A program made the position numbers and the translations under genes. Of a DNA stretch of 64,000 nt, positions 25,186 through 33,531 are shown piece by piece. The notes under the pieces were generated by a model, which was not told the DNA's origin, did not search any database, and saw only the letters and a program-made list of their open reading frames with translations. Source of the DNA: Actinomycetes bacterium (GTDB lineage: Bacteria > Actinomycetota > Thermoleophilia > Solirubrobacterales > 70-9); NCBI GenBank assembly GCA_016861045.1, contig BOKP01000001.1, forward strand, positions 437,529 to 501,528, read 5' to 3'. Numbering within the stretch: the first letter of the stretch is position 1; the number at the start of each line of letters is the position of its first letter.

Positions 25186-26274
25186 GTGAGCACCCATCTG
25201 GTCACCGGCTTTCCCGGCTTCATCGGGCGGCGGCTGGTCGCGGCGCTGCTCGAGCGTGAGGCCGGGGACCGCGTCATCGCCCTCGTCGAGCCGCGCATGG
25301 TCGAGCCCGCGCGCGAGGCGGCGATGGCGATCGACGGCGGCCCGCGGATCGAGGTGATCGCCGGGGACATCGCCGAGCCGCGGCTCGGCCTCGGCGCCGA
25401 CCGCTACGAGCGCCTCGCCGCCGAGGTCGAGGTCGTCCACCACCTGGCCGCTGTCTACGACCTCGCGGTCCCGGCCGCGATCGCCCACCGCGTCAACGTC
25501 GAGGGGACCGGCAACGTCCTCGCCTTCTGCCGCGACGCGGAGCGGCTCGAGCGGCTCAGCTACGCCAGCACCGCGTACGTCGCCGGCGATCGCACCGGCG
25601 TCGTCTACGAGCACGAGCTCGACCGCGGCCAGGGATTCAAGAACCACTACGAGGCGACGAAGTTCCAGGCCGAGGTCTGGGTGCGCAGCATGATCGACGA
25701 GATCCCGACGACGATCGTGCGGCCCGCGATCGTCGTCGGCGACTCGCGCACCGGTGAGACGCAGAAGTTCGACGGCCCCTACTACATGCTCCGCTTCATC
25801 GCCGCGTCCGCCGGGCGCGACCTGCCGGTCTCGAACATCGGCCGCGGCGCGGCGCCGTTCAACGTCGTCCCCGTCGACTTCATCGTCACCGCGATGGTCG
25901 CTCTCTGCGGCAGCGAGGATGCGGCCGGGGAGACCGTTCACCTCTGCGATCCCGACCCGCTCAGCTCGGCGGGGATGTTCGCGCTGCTGGCTGAGCTCTA
26001 TCCGGCCCGCCAGGCCTCGTGGCGGTTGCCGCCGCGCCTGGTCGAGGCGGCCCTCCGGCTCGGACCGGTCCGCCGCCTCTACGGCGGGACCCCGGCCGAG
26101 TCGGTCCGCTACCTCAACCACCCGGCCCGCTACGACACCCGCCGCGCCACCGAGCTGCTCGGGGCCTCCGACCTGCGCTGCCCGCGGTTCGCGGAGTACG
26201 CGCCCGCGGTCGTCCGCTACTTCCGCGAGCACGAGGGCGACCCGGCGCTGGCGCCCGCGGCGAGGTCCCGGTAA
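25186..26274 (+). CDS. Extended SDR, fatty-acyl-CoA-reductase-like (NAD-binding 4 type)
   Basis: 362 residues from GTG at 25186. The Rossmann motif is LVTGFPGFIGRRLV. VEVVHHLAAVYDL and RVNVEGTGNVLAFC follow, with the active-site Y-x-x-x-K in NHYEATKFQAEVW. IVRPAIVVGDSRTGE and a C-terminal domain lead to AVVRYFREH. These are traits of the 'male sterility' NAD-binding 4 group, which includes thioester reductases and fatty acyl-CoA reductases. The enzyme may reduce an acyl thioester or modify a lipid. Its position between glycerol kinase and acylglycerol-phosphate acyltransferase supports a lipid role, but the substrate is inference. Confidence 0.82.
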   Translation: MSTHLVTGFPGFIGRRLVAALLEREAGDRVIALVEPRMVEPAREAAMAIDGGPRIEVIAGDIAEPRLGLGADRYERLAAEVEVVHHLAAVYDLAVPAAIAHRVNVEGTGNVLAFCRDAERLERLSYASTAYVAGDRTGVVYEHELDRGQGFKNHYEATKFQAEVWVRSMIDEIPTTIVRPAIVVGDSRTGETQKFDGPYYMLRFIAASAGRDLPVSNIGRGAAPFNVVPVDFIVTAMVALCGSEDAAGETVHLCDPDPLSSAGMFALLAELYPARQASWRLPPRLVEAALRLGPVRRLYGGTPAESVRYLNHPARYDTRRATELLGASDLRCPRFAEYAPAVVRYFREHEGDPALAPAARSR

Positions 26275-26329
26275 CCGGCGTTCGTCGCGGGGGTAGGACA
26301 GGTGGCGCCGCGCGCGCCGCGACCACGGG

Positions 26330-27097
26330 ATGTCCGACCTCAAGCCACAGCGATACAAGGACGAGCGGCCGGCCGAGCTGTTCGACGAGTTCCACGAGTA
26401 CTCGCGTGACCGCGACCCCGTCTTCGTCTACGAGCTCGTCCGCCTGGTCACGACGCCGATCTCGCTGACGCTCTACCGGACGCGGCAGATCGAGGTCGAC
26501 AACGTTCCCGCGACGGGGCCGGCGATCCTCGCCGCCAACCACTTCTCCAACTACGACCACTTCCTCGCCGGCGTCTGGCTGCGCAGGAAGATCCGCTTCA
26601 TGGCGAAGTCGCAGATGTTTCGCCACAACCGCATCCTCGACTTCATCTACAAGTACGGAGGGGTCTTCCCGATCCGCCGCGGCCACGCCGACGAGGCGGC
26701 GTTCGAGACCGTCCACGCGATCCTCGCCCGCGGCGGCTGCGTGATGATCTACTGCGAGGGCGGGCGCTCGCGGACCGGGGAGCTCGGCGAGCCGAAGCCG
26801 GGCGTCGGCCGCGCCGCGCTCGAGAGCGGCGTCCCGGTCGTCCCGGTCGCGATCCACGGCTCGAAGGGGATCCGCGGCTGGCGGCGCCTGCGGTTCCCGA
26901 AGATCACGATCCACTATGGGGAGCCGATCAGCTTCGACGTCGTCGCCGAGCCGACCCGCGAGCAGCAGCTCGAGGCGGCCACGGAGATCTTCACCCACGT
27001 CCGCGAGATGTACGGCGAGATCGAGCGTGACGGCCGGGCGTCGGTGATCAAGCGGGTCCGCGAGGGCAGGCCGGCGCCGTCCCCGCGCTACTCGTAG
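26330..27097 (+). CDS. plsC: 1-acyl-sn-glycerol-3-phosphate acyltransferase family
   Basis: 255 residues. The catalytic H-x4-D is His71/Asp76 in LAANHFSNYDHF. The phosphate-binding block appears as GGVFPIRRG and IYCEGGRSRTGEL, and VPVVPVAIHGSKGI is the fourth family block. It transfers an acyl chain to lysophosphatidic acid (or a similar acceptor) at the membrane. There is a weakly hydrophobic stretch near residues 35-55 but no clear spanning segment. Preceded by glpK and the reductase-like SDR. Its stop overlaps the convergent lactonase-like gene by 10 bases. Confidence 0.9.
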   Translation: MSDLKPQRYKDERPAELFDEFHEYSRDRDPVFVYELVRLVTTPISLTLYRTRQIEVDNVPATGPAILAANHFSNYDHFLAGVWLRRKIRFMAKSQMFRHNRILDFIYKYGGVFPIRRGHADEAAFETVHAILARGGCVMIYCEGGRSRTGELGEPKPGVGRAALESGVPVVPVAIHGSKGIRGWRRLRFPKITIHYGEPISFDVVAEPTREQQLEAATEIFTHVREMYGEIERDGRASVIKRVREGRPAPSPRYS

Positions 27098-27993
27098 CCC
27101 TTCGCCACCGTCTTCCAGCGCTCCGGGTCGTGCCCGGGGATGATCTCCGCACGCGGATAGGTTCGAGCGAACTGCTGCAGCTCGCGCAGCGACCGGCGCC
27201 AGCGGTGCATGTCGAGCGGGCGCGGCGGCGGGTTGCCCCCCTCGAGCTGGGCCTGCGTGTAGATCGCGTCGCCGGCGATCACGAGATCGCGGTCACGCAG
27301 GCGTGCGACCACCGAGCAGTGGCCGGCGGAATGGCCGGGCGTGTAGACGAGGCGAACGCTGCCGTCGCCGAACAGGTCGAAGCTGCGCCCGAAGCTCGCG
27401 TAGGAGGCGATGCCGGGCCCGTCGAAGTCGATCGTCCGGTAGTCGAAGAGGTAGTCGTAGTGGGCGGGCCTGTAGCCACGAAGAAACGGCCGCGGGTCGC
27501 TGGTGGCGGCCTCCCATTCCGCCTTCGAGAGGACGAACGTCGCGTCCGGGTACTCGGCGATCCCGGACGCGTGGTCGAAGTGGAGATGGGTGAGCACGAC
27601 CGTCCTCAGCCCGCCCGCGTCGATGCCGCGCTCGCGGAGCTGGGCGGGGATGTCGCGACCGGGCTCGATCCCGGGCCGTCCGAAGCGCGTGACGAGGCGG
27701 CCGAGATTGGCGGCGGGCTTCGCCGCCACCGAGGCGTGAAAGCCGGTGTCGACGAGCATCGGGCCCGCGGTCGGGTGGGTGATCAGGTAGGCGGGGACCG
27801 GAACCCGCCACCAGCGCGAGCGCGGCGTGCCCAGGCCGAGCATCCGCAGCGTCGCGAGGCGGCCGCCGCGGCTCTCGAAGAACCCCGAGGGCCCGGAGAT
27901 CGAACCGCCGAGGAGCGGCTCGACGCGGACGGTCGAGCCGGGCTCGCCGCCGCCCGGCAGCGGCTCCCGGAGCGCCTTCGCTTCTGCCTTCAT
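27088..27993 (-). CDS. Metallo-beta-lactamase-fold hydrolase, N-acyl-homoserine-lactonase-like
   Basis: 301 residues from ATG at 27993. The dinuclear metal motif is VVLTHLHFDHASG (H-x-H-x-D-H). Further ligands lie in YTPGHSAGHCSVV, VIAGDAIYT and IPGHDPE. The N-terminal part (PAYLITHPTAGPMLVDTGFH) matches the AiiA-like lactonase group. It may open lactone rings of signalling molecules or hydrolyse other esters; substrate is unknown. An upstream in-frame extension to 28692 overlaps the convincing SDR on the other strand and is rejected. Its 3' end overlaps plsC by 10 bases. Confidence 0.87.
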   Translation of the reverse strand: MKAEAKALREPLPGGGEPGSTVRVEPLLGGSISGPSGFFESRGGRLATLRMLGLGTPRSRWWRVPVPAYLITHPTAGPMLVDTGFHASVAAKPAANLGRLVTRFGRPGIEPGRDIPAQLRERGIDAGGLRTVVLTHLHFDHASGIAEYPDATFVLSKAEWEAATSDPRPFLRGYRPAHYDYLFDYRTIDFDGPGIASYASFGRSFDLFGDGSVRLVYTPGHSAGHCSVVARLRDRDLVIAGDAIYTQAQLEGGNPPPRPLDMHRWRRSLRELQQFARTYPRAEIIPGHDPERWKTVAKGYE

Positions 27994-28075
27994 CCGCCCG
28001 CAGGCTACTCGCCGCAGGCTGCGCCTCCCCGCCTCCGGGCAGCGCCCGCACGGGCGCTGGCATAGGCTGGCGGCG

Positions 28076-28921
28076 GTGACGTCGCGACCGTCGGAGATCT
28101 TCGCTCCCGGGCTCCTCGACGGATCGGTGTGCATCGTCTCCGGCGCCGGCTCCGGGCTCGGGCGGGAGACGGCGCTCGAGCTCGCCCGCCTCGGGGCGAC
28201 CGTGGTCGGCTGCGGACGGCGGGCCGAGCCGATCGAGCAGACGCGGGACGCGGTCGAGGCGCTCGGCGGGACCGCGGACGCCGTCGCGACCGACATCCGC
28301 GACGAGGGCGCGGTCGCCGATCTCGTCGACCTCACCCTCGACCGGCACGGGCGGCTCGACCTGCTCGTCAACAACGCCGGCGGCCAGTTCCTCGCTCCGG
28401 CCGAGGCGATCAGCGGCAAGGGCTTCCGCACCGTGACCGAGCTCAACGTGCAGGGGACCTGGAACATGACCCACGCTGCGGCGACGAAGGCCTTCATCCC
28501 GCAGCGCTCGGGCAAGGTCGTCAGCATCACCCTCTCGCCCCACAACGGGATGCCGGGGATGGTCCACTCCGGGGCCGCCCGGGCGGCGGTCGAGAACATG
28601 ATGCGGACGCTGTCGATCGAGTGGTCGCGCTTCGGGATCCGGCTCTGCGCGATCGCGCCGGGGCAGTTCGAGACCGAGGTCTTCCGCACCAAGTATCCAC
28701 CCGAGCTCGTCGAGATGGCGCCGCGAACGGTCCCGCTCGGCCGCCTCGGCCGACCCGAGGAGGTCGCCTGGCTGGTCGCCTACCTCGCCTCCCCGGCGGG
28801 TGACTTCTTCAGCGGCGCGGTGCTGACGATCGACGGCGCCCGCGACAACTGGTTCGGGGCCTGGCCGCCCGCCGCGCCGACCGGAGAGGCCGGAGAGCCT
28901 CCGGTCGAGGAGCGGCGCTGA
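28076..28921 (+). CDS. Short-chain dehydrogenase, 2,4-dienoyl-CoA-reductase-like
   Basis: 281 residues from GTG at 28076, 7 bases after a -10-like taggct. The cofactor motif is IVSGAGSGLGRETALELARLGA, and VNNAGGQFLAPAE and NVQGTWNMTHAA follow. In place of the classical Y-x-x-x-K there is MVHSGAARAAVENM: tyrosine is His and the lysine is Arg. This arrangement resembles the peroxisomal dienoyl-CoA/trans-enoyl-CoA reductases (H-A-G-x-A-K) rather than ordinary ketoreductases. It would use NADPH to reduce an unsaturated acyl-CoA. The Lys to Arg change is unusual and activity should be tested. Confidence 0.85.
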   Translation: MTSRPSEIFAPGLLDGSVCIVSGAGSGLGRETALELARLGATVVGCGRRAEPIEQTRDAVEALGGTADAVATDIRDEGAVADLVDLTLDRHGRLDLLVNNAGGQFLAPAEAISGKGFRTVTELNVQGTWNMTHAAATKAFIPQRSGKVVSITLSPHNGMPGMVHSGAARAAVENMMRTLSIEWSRFGIRLCAIAPGQFETEVFRTKYPPELVEMAPRTVPLGRLGRPEEVAWLVAYLASPAGDFFSGAVLTIDGARDNWFGAWPPAAPTGEAGEPPVEERR

Positions 28922-28988
28922 GCGGCGGCAGGAGTCCAGCCGTGCCCAGCGAACCCGCCCCCGTCGACGATAGGACCGGGAGGCGGGC

Positions 28989-30608
28989 TTGAGCTCAGAG
29001 ACCAACAAGCGACTGGCGCTGGCGGCGATGATCTGCGCCGTCGCGATGACGTTCATCGACCAGACGATCGTCTCGATCGCGATCCCCGACCTGCAGGAGG
29101 ACCTCGGTCTGAGTGAGGCCGGCGTCCAGTGGGTCGTCAACGGCTACCTGGTGGCACTTGCGGCTCTCTTCGCCTTCGGCGGCCGGATCGCCGACGTCGC
29201 CGGACACCGGCGGATGGTCCTGATCGGAATCGCGGTCTTCGCCTCCGCCTCGGCCCTCTGCGGGGCGACGCCCGACGGCAGCATCGCCGAGGCCTGGCTG
29301 ATCTTCTGGCGGGTCGTCCAGGGTGCCGGCGCCGCGATCATGTTCCCGGCGGCGCTCGCGATCGTCGTCGCGGCCTTTCCCCGCGACGAGCGCGGCAGGG
29401 CGATGGCGACGTTCTTCGGGATCGCCGGCGGGCTGACCGCGGTCGGCCCGCTGGCCGGCGGCTACCTGATCGAGCTGTCCTGGCGGGCGATCTTCTGGAT
29501 CAACGTTCCGGTGGCGATTGCCGCGGTGCTGCTGACGCTGCGCGCCCGGCCCGACGACACCCGGCGCCCGGCGCCGGTCGACTACCGCGGCGCCGTCCTC
29601 GCCGCGCTCGGGCTCGGCCTGCTCGTGCTCGGCCTGCAGCAGTCGAGCGCCTGGGGCTGGGACAGCCCGGCGACATGGGCCTCGATCGCGGTCGGGCTCG
29701 CCCTGATCGCCGTCTTCATCCGCGTCGAGCTCGCCACCGATCCGCCGCTGATGCAGCTCCGGATCTTCGCCGGCCGGGCGTTCGCCGGCGACAACGCGGT
29801 CCTCTTCCTGATCTCGATCGCGTTCGTGCCGATGTTCCTGTTCGCGAGCATGTACTCGCAGATCTCGCTCGGCTTCGACGCCAGCAACGCCGGCCTCTAC
29901 ATCGGGATCTTCTTCGCCGGCTTCGTGATCGCGGCGCAGTGGGGCGGCCGGATGCTCGACCGGGGCGGCGCCCGGACGCCGGTCGTGATCGGCTGCGCGA
30001 TCGCCGCCGTCGGCTTCTACCTCTGGGCCGAGTCGATGCCCGACGTCGCCTCCGGCGCCGACTGGGACCAGTGGTGGCGGATCATGATCGCCGGCGCCGG
30101 CACCGGCTTCGTCCTCGGTCCGGTCACCACCGACGCCCTCAACAGGGCCCCGCACACGAGCTACGGCGAGGTCACCGGGATCACCCAGACGATGCGCAAC
30201 GTCGGCGCCAGCGTCGGCCTCGCGGTTCTCGGAACGCTTCTGATCTCCGAGAACAGGTCGAACGTCGAGACCCGGTTCGAGGACCTCGGTGCGACGAAGT
30301 CGCAGGCCGATGCCGTCGTCGACTCGCTCAGCCAGTCCGGCGGCGGCGCGTCCGACTCGCTCGAGCACGCGGGCGCCAAGGCCGAGCAGTTCTTCGAGGC
30401 GGTCCAGGACGGCTTCGCCCAATCCACCCAGATCATCTTCTACGGCATGGCGATCGCGATGCTCCTCGCCGGCATCGTCGCCCTGGCGACGATTCCCCGC
30501 GGCAGGGCACCCGAGGCCGAGATCCTCGCCGAGCCCGAGGCGACCGACAGCCCCGAGGAGACCCCGGCCGGGGTTCGGGACCCGGCTGGCTCGCCGCCCA
30601 CTTCCTAG
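28989..30608 (+). CDS. Major facilitator superfamily exporter, EmrB/QacA (DHA2) type
   Basis: 539 residues from a TTG start preceded by gggaggcgggc. FIDQTIVSIAIPDLQ is the DHA2 motif C-like first helix and VVNGYLVALAALFAFGGRIADVAGHRRM carries motif A. The pattern of hydrophobic segments fits 14 membrane helices. A periplasmic or cytoplasmic loop near residues 420-460 is polar (SQSGGGASDSLEHAGAKAEQ). These are proton-driven drug or metabolite exporters. The C-terminal tail is acidic and proline-rich. There is no adjacent regulator. Confidence 0.92.
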   Translation: MSSETNKRLALAAMICAVAMTFIDQTIVSIAIPDLQEDLGLSEAGVQWVVNGYLVALAALFAFGGRIADVAGHRRMVLIGIAVFASASALCGATPDGSIAEAWLIFWRVVQGAGAAIMFPAALAIVVAAFPRDERGRAMATFFGIAGGLTAVGPLAGGYLIELSWRAIFWINVPVAIAAVLLTLRARPDDTRRPAPVDYRGAVLAALGLGLLVLGLQQSSAWGWDSPATWASIAVGLALIAVFIRVELATDPPLMQLRIFAGRAFAGDNAVLFLISIAFVPMFLFASMYSQISLGFDASNAGLYIGIFFAGFVIAAQWGGRMLDRGGARTPVVIGCAIAAVGFYLWAESMPDVASGADWDQWWRIMIAGAGTGFVLGPVTTDALNRAPHTSYGEVTGITQTMRNVGASVGLAVLGTLLISENRSNVETRFEDLGATKSQADAVVDSLSQSGGGASDSLEHAGAKAEQFFEAVQDGFAQSTQIIFYGMAIAMLLAGIVALATIPRGRAPEAEILAEPEATDSPEETPAGVRDPAGSPPTS

Positions 30609-30720
30609 GCGGCGCGCTGCGCTCATTCACGCGTGGGCGATAACGACGAGGATTTCGTCGCGATCGCCCATCCGTTCGACGCGCGCTCGTTCTCGCTCGC
30701 CGAGACAGATCCGACCGGAT

Positions 30721-30829
30721 GCTCCGGGCTTCGCCCGTCCGCTTCGGCCGGCTCCCGTGGCGAACCGCGGCGGCGCTCAGGTCACGGCAGCCCTGTCGGG
30801 CCCCCGGAAGCGCTGCGCCGCCTGTTGGT
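30721..30829 (+). repeat. Dispersed intergenic repeat, family R1, copy 2
   Basis: 69 bases (30721-30789) match 22516-22584 at 65 positions. The distal tgcgccgccygttggt element is at 30814-30829. The segments between differ, although both are GC hairpins (here a gtcgggcccccgg region). It sits between the convergent MFS and SDR genes, the same context as copy 1. Confidence 0.8.
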
Positions 30830-30861
30830 CTGCGCGGCCGGGTAACCGCCGTGCGAGGCTC

Positions 30862-31689
30862 CTACGAGTACATCCCCGTGAACTGGCCGCCGGTGACGTT
30901 GATGACCTGGCCGTGGATGTAGTTGGCGTAGTCGGAGCAGAGCAGCAGGACCGGACCGGCGGCCTCCTCGGGCTTCGCGGGACGGCCGAGCGGGATCATC
31001 ATCGCCGCCATCTGGCGCATCTGCTCGGGGATGCCGAGCTCGATCTTCTCGCCCTCGCGCTCGATCGTGCCCGCGGCCTCTTTCGAAGCCGTCAGGCGCG
31101 TCTCGACGAAGCCGAAGGCGATCGCGTTGCAGTTGATCCTGAACTGCCCCCACTCCTTGGCGATCGTCTTCGTCAGGCCGGTGACGCCGGCCTTCGCCGC
31201 CGAGTAGTTGGCCTGCCCGGCGTTGCCCATCGTCCCCGAGACCGACGAGATGTTGACGATCTTGCGGAACACCTCGCGCCCCTCCTCGCGCTCCGCCTTG
31301 GCGGCCTCGCGCCAGTGCGGGGCGAGGGCGCGGATGACACGGAACGGCACGATCGTGTGGATGTCGAGCATCGCCTGGAACTGCTCGTCGGTCATCTGGT
31401 GGACGACGCCGTCCCACGTGTAGCCGGCGTTGTTGACGACCGCGTCGACGGCTCCGAACGCGTCGACGGCCGCGGCGACGAGCTCGTCGGCCGCCCCGGG
31501 GGCGGTCAGATCGCCGCTGAATACGGCGGTCTCGCCGTCGATCTCGCTCGCCGCCTGCTCGGCGACGTCCCCGTCGATGTCGTTGATCAGCACCTTCGCC
31601 CCCTCGGCGGCGAACAGCTCCGCCGTCGCCCGGCCGATGCCGCGGGCCGAGCCGGTGATGATCGCCGCCTTGCCGTCGAGAAGTCCCAT
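30862..31689 (-). CDS. SDR-family oxidoreductase, 3-oxoacyl-(ACP/CoA) reductase-like
   Basis: 275 residues. The cofactor loop is IITGSARGIGRATAELFAAEGAKVLINDID. VVNNAGYTWDGVVHQMTDEQFQAMLDIH follows, and the catalytic Ser is in IVNISSVSGTMGNAGQ with the Y-x-x-x-K in ANYSAAKAG. IHGQVINVTGGQFTGM is the typical end. The insertion WREAAKAEREEGREVFRK is longer than in FabG. It likely interconverts 3-hydroxyacyl and 3-oxoacyl thioesters. Start ATG at 31689 is preceded by aaggagac (minus strand). The GNAT gene lies 40 bases upstream, so they may be one unit. Confidence 0.9.
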   Translation of the reverse strand: MGLLDGKAAIITGSARGIGRATAELFAAEGAKVLINDIDGDVAEQAASEIDGETAVFSGDLTAPGAADELVAAAVDAFGAVDAVVNNAGYTWDGVVHQMTDEQFQAMLDIHTIVPFRVIRALAPHWREAAKAEREEGREVFRKIVNISSVSGTMGNAGQANYSAAKAGVTGLTKTIAKEWGQFRINCNAIAFGFVETRLTASKEAAGTIEREGEKIELGIPEQMRQMAAMMIPLGRPAKPEEAAGPVLLLCSDYANYIHGQVINVTGGQFTGMYS

Positions 31690-31729
31690 GTCGCGTGTCT
31701 CCTTGTCGTGGGATGAAGCCCGCGGGACT

Positions 31730-32332
31730 CTATTTCCTGGCGGGCGGGCGGAACATCACGTGGACGTCGAGGCCGGGCGCCAGCGATCCCGAGCCGATCA
31801 CGTCGAAGCCGCGGCGCCGGTAGAAGTCGAGGTTCTCCCCGGTGTGGGTGTCGAGGGCGCAGGCGTCGCCGGCGGCGTCGCGGATCGCGAGGTCGTGGTC
31901 GAGCAGCCGTCCGCCGAGGCCGCGCCCGTGCAGATCGGGATCGGTCGCGATCGTGTCGAGGTACCAGTGCTCGCCGGCCGGCTTCAGCGAGGCGATCAGC
32001 TCGTCGCCGGCGCGCATCGCCTCCGCCACCTCGCCGAAAGCAGCGTAGTCCTCCGCGCTGCGACGGCTCCGCAGCGACCCCACGCCGGGCGGGATCCACA
32101 TCGTCACGGCGTGGCCGCCGATCGTCCAGCACTCGCCGTCGGGGATGAAGCGCCGGACGAGGTCGAGCCGGAAGCGCTCGAAGATCCGCTCCTCGCGATC
32201 GCTCGGGTCCGGCATCGCCCACGCGCCCCAGGGCTCGTGCCAGGCGAACGCGCGGGCGAGCACGCGGGCGGCCCGGTCGGCGTCGTCGAGCTCGAGCCGC
32301 CGCGGCCGCTCAGAGGCCGAAGCCGCGCCCAA
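31730..32332 (-). CDS. GNAT-family N-acetyltransferase
   Basis: 200 residues. The GNAT acetyl-CoA-binding region is seen as HWYLDTIATDPDLHGRGLGGRLLDHDLAIRDAAGD, including the R/Q-x-x-G-x-G/A pyrophosphate loop (H-G-R-G-L-G). CALDTHTGENLDFYRRRGFDVIGSG, the B-motif strand with N and Y, follows. The substrate is unknown. Its start overlaps the end of the acyl-CoA dehydrogenase by 23 bases, so it belongs to that transcript. Confidence 0.88.
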   Translation of the reverse strand: MGAASASERPRRLELDDADRAARVLARAFAWHEPWGAWAMPDPSDREERIFERFRLDLVRRFIPDGECWTIGGHAVTMWIPPGVGSLRSRRSAEDYAAFGEVAEAMRAGDELIASLKPAGEHWYLDTIATDPDLHGRGLGGRLLDHDLAIRDAAGDACALDTHTGENLDFYRRRGFDVIGSGSLAPGLDVHVMFRPPARK

Positions 32333-33488
32333 GGATCTCCTTCATCACCTCATCGGTGCCGCCGCCGATCGGCCCGAGGCGGGCATCGCGGAGGACCCGC
32401 TCGACCTCGTACTCGCGCATGTAGCCGTAGCCGCCGTGGATCTGGACCGCCTCGTCGGCGGTCTCGACGGCGGCGCGCTGGGTGAACAGCTTCGCGGCCG
32501 TCACCTCGCGCAGCGCGTCCTGCCCCGAGTCCAGGAGCCGCAGCGCCGCGTAGCTCATCGCCCGCCCCGCCTCGAGCTTGGTCGCCATCTCGGCGATCTT
32601 GTGGCGGATCGCCTGGAAGCTCCCGATCGCGCGGCCGAAGGCCCGCCGCTCGAGCGCGTAGGCGACCGAGCGGCGCAGGCACCAGTCCATCGCGCCGACG
32701 GCGCCGAGCGCCATCAGCAGACGCTCCCACTGGAAGTTGGCCATGATCAGCTTGAAGCCCTCGTTCTCCGCCCCGAGCAGGTTCTCTTCGGGGACGTGGA
32801 CGTCGGTGAAGGCGAGCTCGCCGGTGTCGGAGGAGTGCCAGCCGAGCTTCTCCAGCTTCCTCGAGACCTCGTAGCCCTCCATCCCGCGCTCGAGGATCAG
32901 GAAGGAGATCCCGGCGTGTCCGCCCTCGGGCCGGGTCCTGACCGCGCAGACGAGGAAGTCGGCGCGGACGCCGTTGGTGATGAAGGTCTTCGACCCGTTG
33001 ACGAGCCAGCCCCCGTCGACCCGCTTGGCCGTCGTCCTGATCGAGGCGACGTCGGAGCCGGCGCCGGGCTCGGTGATCCCGAGGGCGGCGATCCGCTCGC
33101 CGGCGATCGCCGGACGCAGGAATCGCTCGTGCTGCTCGGCGGTGCCGAAGCTGAAGATCGGCGGCGTGGCGATCCCGGTGTGGGCGCCGAGGCCCGCGCC
33201 GACCCCGCCGCAGGCGCCGGCGGCCGCGAGCTCCTCGGCCCAGACGGCGTCGTGGACGGCGTCGCCCCCCTGGCCGCCGAGCCGTTCCGGGTACTTGAGG
33301 CCGAGGAAGCCGAGCTCGGCCGCGCGATCGAAGAGCTCGCGCGGGAACTCGCGGCGCCGCTCCCACGTGTCCTGCTCGGGGACGATCTCCGATTCGACCC
33401 AGCGCCGCACGGTGGCGCGCAGGTCCTCGTGCTCGTCGGTGAACGGGGGGGAGGGCGCCCGCACGCCGCTGTCGGAGATGACGCTCAT
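32310..33488 (-). CDS. Acyl-CoA dehydrogenase 1
   Basis: 392 residues from ATG at 33488. FTDEHEDLRATVRRWVESEI is the N-terminal helical domain. LGITEPGAGSDVASIRTTA is the FAD-contact strand, FITNGVRADFLVCAVRT the middle barrel, and AFGRAIGSFQAIRHKIAEMATKLEAGR the C-terminal domain. QIHGGYGYMREYEVERVLRDARLGPIGGGTDEVM is the active-site end. It introduces a 2,3 double bond into an acyl-CoA, passing electrons to ETF; chain type is unclear. It resembles the second dehydrogenase at 36951 in its opening and closing motifs. A GNAT gene overlaps its 3' end. Confidence 0.93.
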   Translation of the reverse strand: MSVISDSGVRAPSPPFTDEHEDLRATVRRWVESEIVPEQDTWERRREFPRELFDRAAELGFLGLKYPERLGGQGGDAVHDAVWAEELAAAGACGGVGAGLGAHTGIATPPIFSFGTAEQHERFLRPAIAGERIAALGITEPGAGSDVASIRTTAKRVDGGWLVNGSKTFITNGVRADFLVCAVRTRPEGGHAGISFLILERGMEGYEVSRKLEKLGWHSSDTGELAFTDVHVPEENLLGAENEGFKLIMANFQWERLLMALGAVGAMDWCLRRSVAYALERRAFGRAIGSFQAIRHKIAEMATKLEAGRAMSYAALRLLDSGQDALREVTAAKLFTQRAAVETADEAVQIHGGYGYMREYEVERVLRDARLGPIGGGTDEVMKEILGRGFGL

Positions 33489-33531
33489 CCGCTGCACGGT
33501 ACTGCCGCCGCCGCCCGGCACCGGTTGGCGC

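Noticed and set aside
27994-28692. N-terminal extension of the lactonase-like gene
   Set aside because: It runs antisense through the DECR-like SDR. The domain is complete from the ATG at 27993.
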